From a bacterium (GTDB lineage: Bacteria; Actinomycetota; Acidimicrobiia; Spongiisociales; JAENVV01): a DNA stretch of 46,035 nt. The notes beneath the pieces were generated by a model. It saw only the letters and a program-made list of their open reading frames with translations. It made no database searches and was not told the origin of the DNA. This document shows, piece after piece, positions 34,375-43,403 of this stretch (its first letter is position 1; each line of letters begins with the position of its first letter). The stretch is taken from positions 1 through 46,035 of the forward strand of contig JAHEFX010000007.1 of assembly GCA_024639975.1 (NCBI GenBank), given 5' to 3'. The translations under genes were made by a program, and so were the position numbers.

Positions 34375-35216
34375 GCGTCGGCCTCGTCCCCAAGAGCGCC
34401 TCGGAACGGGTGCTGGGCGCCACGAGCTGGTTCGTGTTCGCGTTCCTGTACGCCCCGATCATCGTGCTCACGATCTTCTCGTTCAACGAGAACGACAACG
34501 TCGGGATCTGGACCGAGTTCTCGTTTCGCTGGTACGGGGAGATGTTCCAGAACGATGCGGTGATGGGAGCCCTGCGCAACTCGCTGATCGTGGCGGTCAT
34601 CTCGACCGTGGTCTCGACGCTTCTCGGAACGGCGGCAGCGGTCGCCCTGGAGAAGTACCGGTTCCGGGGACGAACCGCCTTCGACGGCCTCACCTACCTA
34701 CCCGTGATCATCCCCGACGTCACGATGGCTGTGATGATGCTGCTGTTCTTCGTGCAGCTCTTCGCGATGCTCGGGGGCTTGGGGCTCTCGTTCCAGTTCG
34801 GCCTCGGCACCATCTCGTTGAGCCACATCGCCTTCAGCATCTCGTTCGTCGCCATCGTGGTCCGGGCCCGTCTGGGCCAGCTCGACCCCTCCCTCGAGGA
34901 GGCGGCCGCCGACCTCTATGCCGACCGGCGGACGGCCTTCCGACGGGTGACGCTCCCGCTCATCATGCCGTCGGTCCTCGGTGGCGCACTCCTCGCCCTC
35001 ACCATCTCGCTGGACGACGTGGTGGTGACCAGCTTCGTATCGGGTCCCGGCTCGACCACCCTGCCCGTCTATGTGTTCGGACTAGTCCGACGCGGTGTGA
35101 CGCCCTTGATCAATGCGGTCTCGGTTGTCATGCTCGCGGCCTCGATAACTCTCGTGCTCGTCTCGCTGGTCTTCCAGCGGCGCGGGGACGGTGACCCCGG
35201 AAGCGCCGGCATCTGA
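34371..35216 (+). CDS. potC: Spermidine/putrescine-type ABC transporter permease (PotC-like)
   Basis: The 281-aa second permease has six membrane segments. It begins with a VFAFLYAPIIVLTIFSFNEN helix typical of PotC, and the EAA loop reads LEEAAADLYADRRTAFRRVTLPLIMPSV (about residue 178-205). SLDDVVVTSFVSGPGSTTLP is the conserved PotC block. It starts at GTG 34371 inside the potB stop. PotB and PotC form the channel heterodimer. Confidence 0.9.
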   Translation: MSVGLVPKSASERVLGATSWFVFAFLYAPIIVLTIFSFNENDNVGIWTEFSFRWYGEMFQNDAVMGALRNSLIVAVISTVVSTLLGTAAAVALEKYRFRGRTAFDGLTYLPVIIPDVTMAVMMLLFFVQLFAMLGGLGLSFQFGLGTISLSHIAFSISFVAIVVRARLGQLDPSLEEAAADLYADRRTAFRRVTLPLIMPSVLGGALLALTISLDDVVVTSFVSGPGSTTLPVYVFGLVRRGVTPLINAVSVVMLAASITLVLVSLVFQRRGDGDPGSAGI

Positions 35217-35257
35217 CCCCCGGGTCGATCCTGCGGAGCAAAGGAAAAGGAAAAACA

Positions 35258-36337
35258 ATGCTGAAGAAAGCAATCCTCATGGTGTCGGTCTTGGCCGTCA
35301 TCCTGAGTGCATGTGGAGGCGATGACGGCGAGGCTTCCTCGGCCGCCGACTGTGAAGTGGGCGCCACCGATGGCGACCTGAACTTCTACAACTGGTCGGA
35401 GTACATCGACCCCGAGCTCATCACCGCATTCGAGGACGAGTACGGCGTCTCGGTGATCGAGTCCTTCTACGAGTCGAACGAGGCGATGCTCTCCCAGATC
35501 CAGGGTGGGGTCTCCTACGACCTCATCGTTCCGTCGGACTACATGGTCAACATCATGATCTCCGAAGAATTGCTGGTCGAGCTGAACAAGGACGCCATCC
35601 CGAACTTCGCCAACATGGACTCGGACTTCACGTCCCAGCCCTACGACGATGGAGCGAACTACTCGGCCGCCTACCAGTACGGCACCACCGGACTGGGCGT
35701 GAACACGGCGCTCGTCGGTGAGGACTTCGAAGCCTCTTGGGCGCTCGTGTTCGATCCGGCACTCACCTCGGAGTACCCGGGTGGCGTGTCCCTGCTCAAC
35801 GACCCACGTGAGACGATGGGTGCTGCCCTCATGTACCTCGGCTACTCGCTCAACGACGCCGACGCGGATCACCTGGCCGAGGCCGTCGCCCTCATCCAGG
35901 ATGCCAAGGACAACATCGCTGCATTCGACTCCGACCAGTACGACGAGTCGCTCACGGCGGGCGAGGTCGCGGTGGCCCATGGCTACTCGGGCAACATGAT
36001 CGTGTCGATCGGCGAGGCCGACAACCCGGATGACTACGTCTACGTCCTGCCCGAAGAGGGCGCCACGCTCTGGATCGACAACATGGCGATCCCGACGAAC
36101 GCCGCTTCGGTCTGCACGGCCCACACCTTCATCGACTTCCTGCTGGATGCCGAGAACGGTGCGACGCTCACCAATTGGAACTACTACGGCAGCCCGAACG
36201 CCGCCTCCCAGGAGTTCCTCGACCAGGAAGTCATCGACTTCTACGCCGACACGGCCTCGGCGAACACCGAGGTGATCGAGGACCAGGGCGACTACGAGAT
36301 CAACTACACGGACGCTCTGGCCGAGGCCAAGAGCTAG
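35258..36337 (+). CDS. potD: Spermidine/putrescine-type substrate-binding lipoprotein (PotD-like)
   Basis: This 359-aa periplasmic-type binding protein is anchored by a lipobox LSAC (Cys19) after a KK-hydrophobic signal. The mature part starts with an Asp/Glu-rich linker and LNFYNWSEYIDPELITAFE, the PotD hallmark; YESNEAMLSQIQGG, YDLIVPSDYMV, TTGLGVNTALVG, PEEGATLWIDNMAIP and SPNAASQEFL follow. Acidic pocket residues expected for a polycation ligand are present. A strong AAAGGAAAAGGAAAAAC leader suggests high translation, as is usual for binding proteins. A strong terminator follows. Confidence 0.92.
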   Translation: MLKKAILMVSVLAVILSACGGDDGEASSAADCEVGATDGDLNFYNWSEYIDPELITAFEDEYGVSVIESFYESNEAMLSQIQGGVSYDLIVPSDYMVNIMISEELLVELNKDAIPNFANMDSDFTSQPYDDGANYSAAYQYGTTGLGVNTALVGEDFEASWALVFDPALTSEYPGGVSLLNDPRETMGAALMYLGYSLNDADADHLAEAVALIQDAKDNIAAFDSDQYDESLTAGEVAVAHGYSGNMIVSIGEADNPDDYVYVLPEEGATLWIDNMAIPTNAASVCTAHTFIDFLLDAENGATLTNWNYYGSPNAASQEFLDQEVIDFYADTASANTEVIEDQGDYEINYTDALAEAKS

Positions 36338-36356
36338 GCGGAGGCCACCGAGAGGC

Positions 36357-36388
36357 AAGGGCCCCCGACCAGCCGGTCGGGGGCCCTT
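36357..36388. terminator. Strong terminator after potD
   Basis: AAGGGCCCCCGACC and GGTCGGGGGCCCTT form a 14-bp perfect stem with an AGCC loop, 19 nt after the potD stop and 20 nt before the end of the convergent DUF427 gene. It can act for both. Confidence 0.8.
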
Positions 36389-36407
36389 CCCATTGGTCTG
36401 CGAGGGC

Positions 36408-37223
36408 CTAGCTCCATGGGGTGCGAGGCCGATCGACGAGCTCGCCGTCGACGGTGATGTCGAGGCGCTCGTTGTAGAACGCGATGAGGCCCCGAATCCT
36501 CGGGTTCTCGGGAATCGGGTCCGGGTAGGACCAGGCCACGTTGCGCCCCTCCGACCCTCCGCCGACCACCGACCAGTACCGAGCCGTCCCCTTGTAGGGG
36601 CACCGGGTGACCAGGTCCGACGGCTCGAGGAGACCGAAGTCCACGTCGTCAGGGGGAAGGTAGAACCGCGTCGGCAACGTGGTCTCGAACAAGAGGTAGG
36701 GCCTCTCCGAAGCCGCGAGGTGCTTCCCTCGGAAGTCCACTTCGACGTTTCTCGATGAGGCCAGGATGTCGACACGATGCTGGGGGTCGCGGGCGTGCTC
36801 GTAGACCTCCTCGGCCTCTTCGTACCAAGCATCCATCTGGTCCCAATCGAAGGTGATGTGCCTCGCCAGGGCTGCTGAGGGTCCAGCCGGCTCGTCATAG
36901 GTCCAGGCGGCGAACTCGACCCTCACGCCGTCGATCTCGGCGTGCCACCACCTTCGACCGTCGATGATCTCGGCCGGGCTGAGGATGGACGTGTCAACGT
37001 CGTCCTCGGGGAAGAAGTAGCCCGGTAGTTCGGGCTTGCGGGCTCCGGGCCTGATCGGGGGGCCGTAGGTGACATGGAGGAGGGTGCGCTTGGAGTCGGC
37101 GATGGTCTTCCCGGCCAACTCCGCCCGGACCCAGCGGGGTGAGGGTTCGATGCGCAGCGGGGGAGCGAAGTCCATCACGTCCTCGCTCCAAGACGCATCG
37201 TCGCCCTTGACGCCTGATCCCAT
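36408..37223 (-). CDS. Tandem DUF427 protein
   Basis: This is a 271-aa protein with two DUF427 domains. The first spans about 20-130 (SPRWVRAELAGKTIADSKR ... WHAEIDGV ... AAWTYDEPAG). The second spans about 150-260 and has the full family pattern: VEVDFRGKHLAASERPYLLFET, TRFYLPPDDVDF, CPYKGTARYWSV, VAWSYPDPIPENPRIRGLIAFYNERLDITVDG. The biochemical role of DUF427 is unknown. ATG 37223 follows a TAGGGT -10 by 7 nt and seems leaderless. It is not co-transcribed with its neighbours. Confidence 0.83.
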   Translation of the reverse strand: MGSGVKGDDASWSEDVMDFAPPLRIEPSPRWVRAELAGKTIADSKRTLLHVTYGPPIRPGARKPELPGYFFPEDDVDTSILSPAEIIDGRRWWHAEIDGVRVEFAAWTYDEPAGPSAALARHITFDWDQMDAWYEEAEEVYEHARDPQHRVDILASSRNVEVDFRGKHLAASERPYLLFETTLPTRFYLPPDDVDFGLLEPSDLVTRCPYKGTARYWSVVGGGSEGRNVAWSYPDPIPENPRIRGLIAFYNERLDITVDGELVDRPRTPWS

Positions 37224-37230
37224 GGTCCGA

Positions 37231-37236
37231 ACCCTA
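37231..37236 (-). promoter_or_regulatory. -10 box (TAGGGT) of the DUF427 gene, leaderless
   Basis: On the minus strand TAGGGT ends 7 nt before the start codon; an overlapping TATAGG is an alternative. Confidence 0.45.
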
Positions 37237-37317
37237 TAAGCGACGGCTGTCGGAGGACGGGAGAAACGGGGAGGAGGCGATTGGACTCGGGCGACCCGCC
37301 CCTTTGGGGGGCTCGGC

Positions 37318-37761
37318 CTACCTCGTGCCCCAGTTGTACGTCTGCTTCTCGAGTCGGAGGTAGGTGAAGATTTCCGTGCCGGTGACCGTGTCGAGGTCGC
37401 GGATCGTGTTCATGGTGTCGAGGAGGCGTTCGGTGTTCTCGGCGACGACCTCGGCGAGGATGTCGAAGCGACCGGCGACGATCACCACGTAGTCGACCTC
37501 GTCCATGGCCGACAGGGCTCTGGCGACGTCCTCGACGTCGGAGTCGACCGACACGCCGACCATCGCCTGGACGGTGAACCCGAGCGTCGTCGGGTCGGTG
37601 ACCGCGACCACCTGCATCACGTCCTGGTCGATCAACTGCAGGACCCGTTGGCGCACGGCGGCGGGGGAGAGGCCGACCTCGGGTCCGAGCGCCGAGAACG
37701 GCATGCGACCGTCGGACTGGAGGGCCTCGATGATCGCCTTGTCGGTCTCGTCGAGTCTCAT
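37318..37761 (-). CDS. Lrp/AsnC-family transcriptional regulator
   Basis: This is a 147-aa regulator. An N-terminal winged helix-turn-helix (LDETDKAIIEALQSDGRMPFSALGPEVGLSPAAVRQRVLQL) is followed by the ligand-binding RAM domain (VQAMVGVSVDSDVEDVARALSAMDEVDYVVIVAGRFDILAEVVAE). It overlaps the alanine dehydrogenase gene by ATGA and is the last gene of the aminotransferase-ald-asnC unit. Members sense amino acids, so alanine, beta-alanine or an omega-amino acid is the likely signal. It probably controls its own unit and the divergent mmsA unit. Confidence 0.93.
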   Translation of the reverse strand: MRLDETDKAIIEALQSDGRMPFSALGPEVGLSPAAVRQRVLQLIDQDVMQVVAVTDPTTLGFTVQAMVGVSVDSDVEDVARALSAMDEVDYVVIVAGRFDILAEVVAENTERLLDTMNTIRDLDTVTGTEIFTYLRLEKQTYNWGTR

Positions 37762-38837
37762 GCCAGGGCGGCAGCGACTGCCGGGTGGGTGATCTGGCCG
37801 TCCCGTGTGTTGACGCCGGACGCGAGTTCGGGTCGTCTGGCGATGGCCGCGGGCACACCGTGGGTCGCCATCTCGACGAGGTACGGCGTCGTGACGTTGG
37901 TCAGGGCGAACGTGGAGGTCCGCGGCACCGCCCCGGGCATGTTGCCGACGGCGTAGTGCACGACGTCGTGGAGCACGAACGTCGGCTCGTGGTGGGACGT
38001 CTCACGGCTGGTCTCGACGCACCCGCCCTGGTCGATGGCGACATCGACGATGACCGCGCCGTGCTGCATGGACTTCACGTGCTCCTCGGTCACCACGTGG
38101 GGTGCCTTGGCCCCCGGGACCAGTACGGCCCCGATCACGAGATCGGCCCGAGCGATGGCTTCTGCGACCCTCACGCGGTTCGAGGCAAGTGCCGTCATGC
38201 GGCCGAAGAGGTAGTCGTCGAGCTCCCGCAGACGCCCGACGTTGATGTCGAGGATCGTGACCTCGGCACCCATCCCGGCGGCGATCCGGGCGGCGTTCCA
38301 CCCGACATGGCCGGCGCCGATCACGACGACGCGTCCCGGGGCGACGCCCGGCACGCCGCCCAGCAGCACGCCGCGACCGCCGTGGGCCGTCTCGAGGTGG
38401 GCGGCACCCGCCTGCACGGACAGGCGGCCGGCCACCTCGCTCATCGGTGCGAGCAGGGGCAGGTCACCGTTCACGGTGACCGTTTCGTAGGCGATCGCAT
38501 TGGTCCGTGCCTCCACCAAGGCCTCGGCCACCTTCGGGTAGGCGGCGAGGTGGAGATAGGTGAAGAGGGTCAGGTCCTCGCGGAGGAAGCCGAACTCGGA
38601 CTCCTGGGGCTCTTTGACCTTGCAGACGATGTCGGCGCTCCAAGCGGCCTCGGCATCGGCGACGATCGTCGCTCCGGCTGCCTCGTACTCGTCGTCGAAC
38701 ATCGCCGAGCCGGCGCCGGCCCCGGCCTGCACGAGCACCTCCACACCCCTCGAGACAAGCTCCTGCACACCATTGACGGTCAGGGCGATCCGACGCTCGT
38801 CGGCCTTGATCTCCGTTGGGATTCCCACCGAAGTCAT
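37758..38837 (-). CDS. ald: Alanine dehydrogenase
   Basis: The 359-aa enzyme oxidises L-alanine to pyruvate and ammonium with NAD. The family blocks are [57 protein letters not shown], the NAD-binding [20 protein letters not shown] and [24 protein letters not shown] 38837 overlaps the aminotransferase stop by 4 bp; an upstream extension to 38861 is not needed. Next to a pyruvate-linked aminotransferase it regenerates pyruvate and releases the amino nitrogen. Confidence 0.94.
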   Translation of the reverse strand: MTSVGIPTEIKADERRIALTVNGVQELVSRGVEVLVQAGAGAGSAMFDDEYEAAGATIVADAEAAWSADIVCKVKEPQESEFGFLREDLTLFTYLHLAAYPKVAEALVEARTNAIAYETVTVNGDLPLLAPMSEVAGRLSVQAGAAHLETAHGGRGVLLGGVPGVAPGRVVVIGAGHVGWNAARIAAGMGAEVTILDINVGRLRELDDYLFGRMTALASNRVRVAEAIARADLVIGAVLVPGAKAPHVVTEEHVKSMQHGAVIVDVAIDQGGCVETSRETSHHEPTFVLHDVVHYAVGNMPGAVPRTSTFALTNVTTPYLVEMATHGVPAAIARRPELASGVNTRDGQITHPAVAAALA

Positions 38838-40153
38838 ACGCCGGCCTGCATGTCGGCCCATGCCCGGTCGAGCGCTTCTCTCGAGATCCGCACGATCTCG
38901 TCGAACTCGGCCTCCCCGGCGATGAGTGGCGGCGAGTACTGGAGGATCGGGGCACCTCGACCGTCGGCCCGGGCGATCATCCCGAGCTCCAGCAGGATCG
39001 GCTTCAGGCGGGAGACGATCTCGGTTGCCTCATCGGTACTGAAGGGGATGCCGTTCTCGGGGTCCTTCTGGAGCTCGATCGCATAGAAGTACCCGGTACC
39101 GCGCACCTCGGCGGTGATCGGGTGGTCGAGCAGGGACTCCAGCTTCTGCCGGAACATGTCCCCGTGGGCCGCGGCATGCTCGATGATCTTCTCGGACTCC
39201 ATGGCCTCGATGTTGGCGAGCGCCACGGCGCAGGCGACGGGATGGCCGCCGAACGTGATGCCGTGCCAGAAGATCTCGCCGCCTTCTTTGATCGTGTCTG
39301 CGATGTGCGGTCGGGTGATCACACCGCCGAGTGGGGTGTACCCCGAGGTGGCGCCCTTGGCGAAGGTGATCATGTCCGGGACGTAGTCGAATCTCTGGCC
39401 GCCGAACCAGGTGCCGAGACGGCCGAAGGCGCAGATGACCTCGTCGGACACGAGCAGGACACCGTACTTGTCGCAGATCTCCCTGACCCGCTGCCAGTAG
39501 CCGTCCCACGGGGTGAAACACCCACCGGAGTTCTGGACCGGCTCCAGGTACACGGCGGCAACCGTCTCGGGTCCCTCCTCGAGGATGACCCGCTCGATCG
39601 CCTCGGCGGCGTCGGGGTCCTGGGTGGTCGGGACGTGGCGCGTGAGGCCGTTCAGCATCGGCTCGAACGGAGCTCTGATCGCTGGGATCGACGTGATCGA
39701 GAGGGCGCCCAGCGTGGTCCCGTGGTAGGCGGTCTCCCGGGAGATGACCTTCATCCGTTCGGTCTCGCCCTTGGCCAGGAAGTACTGGCGGGCGAGTTTC
39801 CAGGCCGATTCGACCGCCTCCGAACCGCCCGAGGTGAAGAAGACGCGGTCCATGTCGCCGGGTGAGAGCTCGGCGAGCTTCTCGGCGAGCTCGGCGGCCG
39901 GCGTGTGGGCGCCGCCCCAGACCGGGTAGAAGGCCATGGTCTCGGCCTGTTTCGAAGCGGCGTTGGCCAGATCGGAGCGGCCGTGGCCGATGGCGGTGAC
40001 GAAGAGGCCGGCGAGAGCGTCGAGGTACTTGTTGCCGTCGGTGTCCCAGAGGTAGCAGCCCTCCCCGCGGTCGATCACCATCGGACCGGCCTCGGGCACG
40101 TGGGCAAAATGGAGCCAGAGGTGGTCCATGGCGGTCTGGCGGATATCGCTCAT
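38834..40153 (-). CDS. Class III (omega) aminotransferase, putrescine / beta-alanine / GABA type
   Basis: This 439-aa PLP enzyme has the N-terminal DHLWLHFAHV segment of the putrescine/beta-alanine-pyruvate group, SGGSEAVESAWKLARQ, YHGTTLGALS, VYLEPVQNSGG, VSDEVICAFGRLGTWFG (Asp237) and the PLP lysine Lys266 in TFAKGATSGYTPLGG. It transfers the terminal amino group of a diamine or omega-amino acid, most likely to pyruvate, which fits the adjacent alanine dehydrogenase. ATG 40153 follows GGGAG; a frame to 40183 is less likely. A TATATT near 40192 on the minus strand may be its -10. It is divergent from mmsA. Confidence 0.92.
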   Translation of the reverse strand: MSDIRQTAMDHLWLHFAHVPEAGPMVIDRGEGCYLWDTDGNKYLDALAGLFVTAIGHGRSDLANAASKQAETMAFYPVWGGAHTPAAELAEKLAELSPGDMDRVFFTSGGSEAVESAWKLARQYFLAKGETERMKVISRETAYHGTTLGALSITSIPAIRAPFEPMLNGLTRHVPTTQDPDAAEAIERVILEEGPETVAAVYLEPVQNSGGCFTPWDGYWQRVREICDKYGVLLVSDEVICAFGRLGTWFGGQRFDYVPDMITFAKGATSGYTPLGGVITRPHIADTIKEGGEIFWHGITFGGHPVACAVALANIEAMESEKIIEHAAAHGDMFRQKLESLLDHPITAEVRGTGYFYAIELQKDPENGIPFSTDEATEIVSRLKPILLELGMIARADGRGAPILQYSPPLIAGEAEFDEIVRISREALDRAWADMQAGV

Positions 40154-40258
40154 TCGTTCACTCCCGTCACTCCGTCGAGTCAACCGTCAATATAGGCGCG
40201 CGCCGGGGCGCGTAGACAGCGAAACGATTGCAGATGGGTCGAAGTCCCGTCGATTCGA

Positions 40259-40287
40259 TTGCGAGGAGGGAGACCTTCGGGCATACT
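40259..40287 (+). promoter_or_regulatory. Promoter of the mmsA unit
   Basis: TTGCGA (40259-40264), a 17-nt spacer and CATACT (40282-40287) form a promoter. The heptamer CGATTGC occurs at 40225-40231 and again at 40256-40262, 31 bp apart, with the second copy touching the -35. These may be regulator half-sites in the 170-bp divergent region. Confidence 0.5.
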
Positions 40288-40323
40288 CGGCTCCCCAGAC
40301 CCCGATCTTCCTGCAGGTGGGAC

Positions 40324-41808
40324 ATGTACGAGATCCAGCATCGGATCGCCGGTGAAGCGTTCACCGATCCCGACGGCCGCACCGGTCCCGTCTTCAACCC
40401 GGCCACGGGCGAGCAAGCCGGCACGGTCGCCCTCGCGGCGGATGCAACCGTCGACGCCGCGGTCGCCTCGGCCAAGGCCGCCGCACCGACCTGGGCCGCC
40501 ACCAGCCTCTCTCGGCGCACGAAACTGCTGTTCGCCTTCCGCAACCTCGTCGAGAAGCACACCGATGACATCGCCAAGGTGCTCACCGCCGAGCACGGCA
40601 AGACGCTCGACGATTCACGCGGCGAGATCGCTCGCGGCATCGAGAACATCGAGTACGCCACGGCCATCACCGAGCACATGAAGGGCGAGATGAGCCACGA
40701 CGTCTCGACCGGCATCGACGTGCACACGATCCGTCGACCGCTCGGCGTGGTCGCCGGCATCACGCCGTTCAACTTCCCGGCGATGGTCCCCCTGTGGATG
40801 CTCCCCAACGCCGTGGCGACGGGCAACGCCTTCATACTCAAGCCGTCCGAGCGTGACCCGTCGGCCGGCATGCTGCTCGCCGAGTTGTTCGACGAGGCCG
40901 GCTTCCCTCCGGGCGTCCTGAACGTGGTCAACGGCGACAAGGTCGCCGTCGACCGCCTGCTCAACCACCCCGATGTGGACGGGATCAGCTTCGTCGGCTC
41001 GACCCCCGTCGCGAAGTACATCCACCGCACGGCCATCGAGAACGGCAAGCGTGTCCAGGCCCTGGGCGGGGCCAAGAACCACATGATCGTGCTGCCGGAT
41101 GCCGACATCGACCTCGCCGCCGACGCCGCCGTCTCTGCCGGGTACGGGTCCGCCGGCGAGCGCTGCATGGCGATCTCGGTCGTCGTGGCGGTGGGATCGG
41201 CCGCGGATCCGCTCGTCGATGCCATCGCCACCCGCATCCCGAAGATCGCTGTCGGACCGGGCGACGAGCCAGGCACCGAGATGGGTCCCCTCATCACCGA
41301 GCAGCACCGTGATCGCGTCGCCGGCTACGTGGAGGCGGGCGAGGAAGCGGGCGCCGAGGTGGTGGCCGACGGTCGCGACCTGGTCGAGCGACCCGGCTAC
41401 TTCATGGGTCCGACGCTCCTCGACCGGGTGACTCCGAGCATGACCGTGTACCAGGACGAGATCTTCGGTCCCGTGCTGAGCGTCGTCCGAGTCGACACCT
41501 ACCCCGAGGCGATGGAGATCCTCAACTCCAACCCCTACGCCAATGGAACGGCGATCTTCACCCGCGATGGCGGGGCCGCCCGCCGGTTCGAGTCCGAAGC
41601 CCAGGTCGGGATGGTCGGCATCAACGTGCCAGTCCCGGTCCCGGTGGGTTCCCACTCGTTCGGCGGTTGGAAGAATTCCCTCTTCGGGGATACCCACATG
41701 TACGGCCCGGAGGGCATTCGCTTCTACACGCGGGCGAAGGCCGTGACCACTCGTTGGCCCGACCCGGCCGACTCCGCCGTGGACCTTGGTTTCCCTCGCA
41801 ATGTCTGA
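40324..41808 (+). CDS. mmsA: CoA-acylating methylmalonate/malonate-semialdehyde dehydrogenase
   Basis: This 494-aa ALDH belongs to the CoA-dependent MmsA group. It turns malonate semialdehyde into acetyl-CoA or methylmalonate semialdehyde into propionyl-CoA. Seen are NPATGEQAGTV, GITPFNFPAMVPLWMLP, KPSERDPSAGM, FVGSTPVAKYIH, the group-specific QALGGAKNHMIVLPDAD, where the usual general-base Glu is absent, and the nucleophile Cys281 in AGERCMAISV. With the omega-aminotransferase it can finish beta-alanine degradation. ATG 40324 follows AGGTGGGAC. Its stop overlaps the GNAT start by 8 bp. Confidence 0.95.
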   Translation: MYEIQHRIAGEAFTDPDGRTGPVFNPATGEQAGTVALAADATVDAAVASAKAAAPTWAATSLSRRTKLLFAFRNLVEKHTDDIAKVLTAEHGKTLDDSRGEIARGIENIEYATAITEHMKGEMSHDVSTGIDVHTIRRPLGVVAGITPFNFPAMVPLWMLPNAVATGNAFILKPSERDPSAGMLLAELFDEAGFPPGVLNVVNGDKVAVDRLLNHPDVDGISFVGSTPVAKYIHRTAIENGKRVQALGGAKNHMIVLPDADIDLAADAAVSAGYGSAGERCMAISVVVAVGSAADPLVDAIATRIPKIAVGPGDEPGTEMGPLITEQHRDRVAGYVEAGEEAGAEVVADGRDLVERPGYFMGPTLLDRVTPSMTVYQDEIFGPVLSVVRVDTYPEAMEILNSNPYANGTAIFTRDGGAARRFESEAQVGMVGINVPVPVPVGSHSFGGWKNSLFGDTHMYGPEGIRFYTRAKAVTTRWPDPADSAVDLGFPRNV

Positions 41809-42430
41809 GCTCGTCTACCGGAACTGGGCACCCGAGTACGCGGACGAGCTCGTCGCCCTCGAGCACCGCTGCTTCCCGAACGTCGACCCGGACTACCTCG
41901 TATCGCTGGGGACGGTCCGGCTGCAGACCGAGCTCTTTCCCGAGGGCTCGTTCATGGTGATGGACGGTGACCGCCTGGTCGGCATGGCGGCGGGCGTCTT
42001 CGTCGACTACGACATCACCGAACCGCAGCACTCCCTCGAGGAGGTCGTGGGTTCCCATGGTGTCGGTAACCACGACGCCGACGGCGACTGGTACTACGGC
42101 ATCGACATCGCCGTGGACCCCGACTACCGCGGTCGCGGTATCTCGAAGGAGCTCTATCGGCTCCGCAAACAGCTCGTGATCGAGAACGGCAAGAAGGGCT
42201 TCATCGCCGGGGGCGTGCTCCCGGGCTTCGCCGACCACAAGGCGACGATGTCGGCCCAGGAGTACGTCGATGCCGTCGTTGCCGGCGAGCTCACCGACCC
42301 CACGCTCTCGGCACAGCTCGCCGCCGGATTCCACGTTGCCGGGGTCATCGCCGACTACCTGGTCGACCCGACCACCGACAACTACGCCTCCTTCATCGTC
42401 TGGTTCAATCCCGAGCTGGACCAGACCTGA
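41801..42430 (+). CDS. GNAT-family N-acetyltransferase (paralogue 2)
   Basis: The 209-aa acetyltransferase has the acetyl-CoA loop IAVDPDYRGRGISKELYRLRK (about 105-125) after GNHDADGDWYYGID. Along its length it is a paralogue of the product of 29092-29718, with the same FPEGSFM, PQHSLEEVVG, MSAQEYVDAV and DPTTDNYASFIVWF blocks. It is translationally coupled to mmsA and ends 7 nt before the ureohydrolase gene, so its substrate is probably an amine of this pathway, such as putrescine, agmatine or spermidine. This acceptor is inferred, not seen. Confidence 0.86.
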   Translation: MSELVYRNWAPEYADELVALEHRCFPNVDPDYLVSLGTVRLQTELFPEGSFMVMDGDRLVGMAAGVFVDYDITEPQHSLEEVVGSHGVGNHDADGDWYYGIDIAVDPDYRGRGISKELYRLRKQLVIENGKKGFIAGGVLPGFADHKATMSAQEYVDAVVAGELTDPTLSAQLAAGFHVAGVIADYLVDPTTDNYASFIVWFNPELDQT

Positions 42431-42437
42431 GGACACC

Positions 42438-43403
42438 TTGACCGAGAACTACCGCTTCGCGTCCTTCACCACCTTCGCGGGCGTGGAGGACCTCCCGCTC
42501 GACAAGGTGGCCGACGAGCGCCCAGACGTCGTGATCATCGGCGCCCCCATCGATTGGGGAGCCACCTATCGGGGCGGGGCCCGGTTCGGCCCCAAGGCGA
42601 TCCGCGAGGCCGACTACCTCGGCGCCGACGGTGAACGGCCCCACCTCCCGACCGGCATCGACCCGCTCTCGGAGCTTCGGGTCGTCGATGTGGGTGACAT
42701 CGCCGTTCCCCCCGGCTACCTCGAGGACGCCCTCGGCACGCTGGCAGACGCCATCGAGCGGATCGCTGCGGCCGGTGCCGTTCCGATCGTGTTGGGCGGT
42801 GACCACTCGGTGACGTTCGGCAACGGAACCGGGCTGGCGCGGGTCCATGGCGATGGGTCGTTCGGCATCGTCCACTTCGATGCCCACGCCGACACCGGCG
42901 AGACGAATGTCGGCGCCCTCCACGGACACGGCACCCCGATGCGGCGCCTCATCGAGTCCGGCGCGGTCCCGGGGCACCGCTTCGTTCAGATCGGCCTCCG
43001 GGGCTACTGGCCCGATCCACCCACCGTTGCGTGGATGAAGGACCAGGCCATGCGGACCTTCCTCATGTCCGAGATCGTCGAGCGGGGGCTCCGCCCCGTC
43101 GTCGCCGACGCCGTTGCCGCTGCTTCGGAAGGTGATACCCGAGGCATCTTCATCTCCGTGGACGTCGATGTGGTCGACCCCGGCATGGCACCGGGAACCG
43201 GGACCCCCGAGCCCGGTGGCATCACTTCCCGCGAATTGCTGGACACGGTCCGCCGCCTGGCCCGTGAGCTACCGGTCGTGGGCGCCGACATCGTCGAGGT
43301 GTCCCCGCCCTATGACGGACCGGGACAGGTGACGGCCTTCCTCGCCAACCGTGTCGTCCTGGAGATCCTCAATGGGATGGCCGAGCGCAAGGTCGGTGCC
43401 TGA
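42438..43403 (+). CDS. Agmatinase/ureohydrolase family protein
   Basis: The 321-aa binuclear Mn enzyme removes urea from a guanidino compound. The ligands are complete: GGDHSVTF (His123), FDAHADTG (Asp148, His150, Asp152) and SVDVDVVDP (Asp242, Asp244). A Gly-rich RGGARFGPKAIREA block precedes them, and the DPGMAPGTGTPEPGG substrate loop follows. Agmatine to putrescine is the common reaction, but guanidinobutyrase and guanidinopropionase belong to the same family and would fit too. The start is TTG 42438, with GAGGA 5 nt upstream; no ATG or GTG fits the conserved N-terminus. The next gene begins directly after its stop. Confidence 0.9.
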   Translation: MTENYRFASFTTFAGVEDLPLDKVADERPDVVIIGAPIDWGATYRGGARFGPKAIREADYLGADGERPHLPTGIDPLSELRVVDVGDIAVPPGYLEDALGTLADAIERIAAAGAVPIVLGGDHSVTFGNGTGLARVHGDGSFGIVHFDAHADTGETNVGALHGHGTPMRRLIESGAVPGHRFVQIGLRGYWPDPPTVAWMKDQAMRTFLMSEIVERGLRPVVADAVAAASEGDTRGIFISVDVDVVDPGMAPGTGTPEPGGITSRELLDTVRRLARELPVVGADIVEVSPPYDGPGQVTAFLANRVVLEILNGMAERKVGA

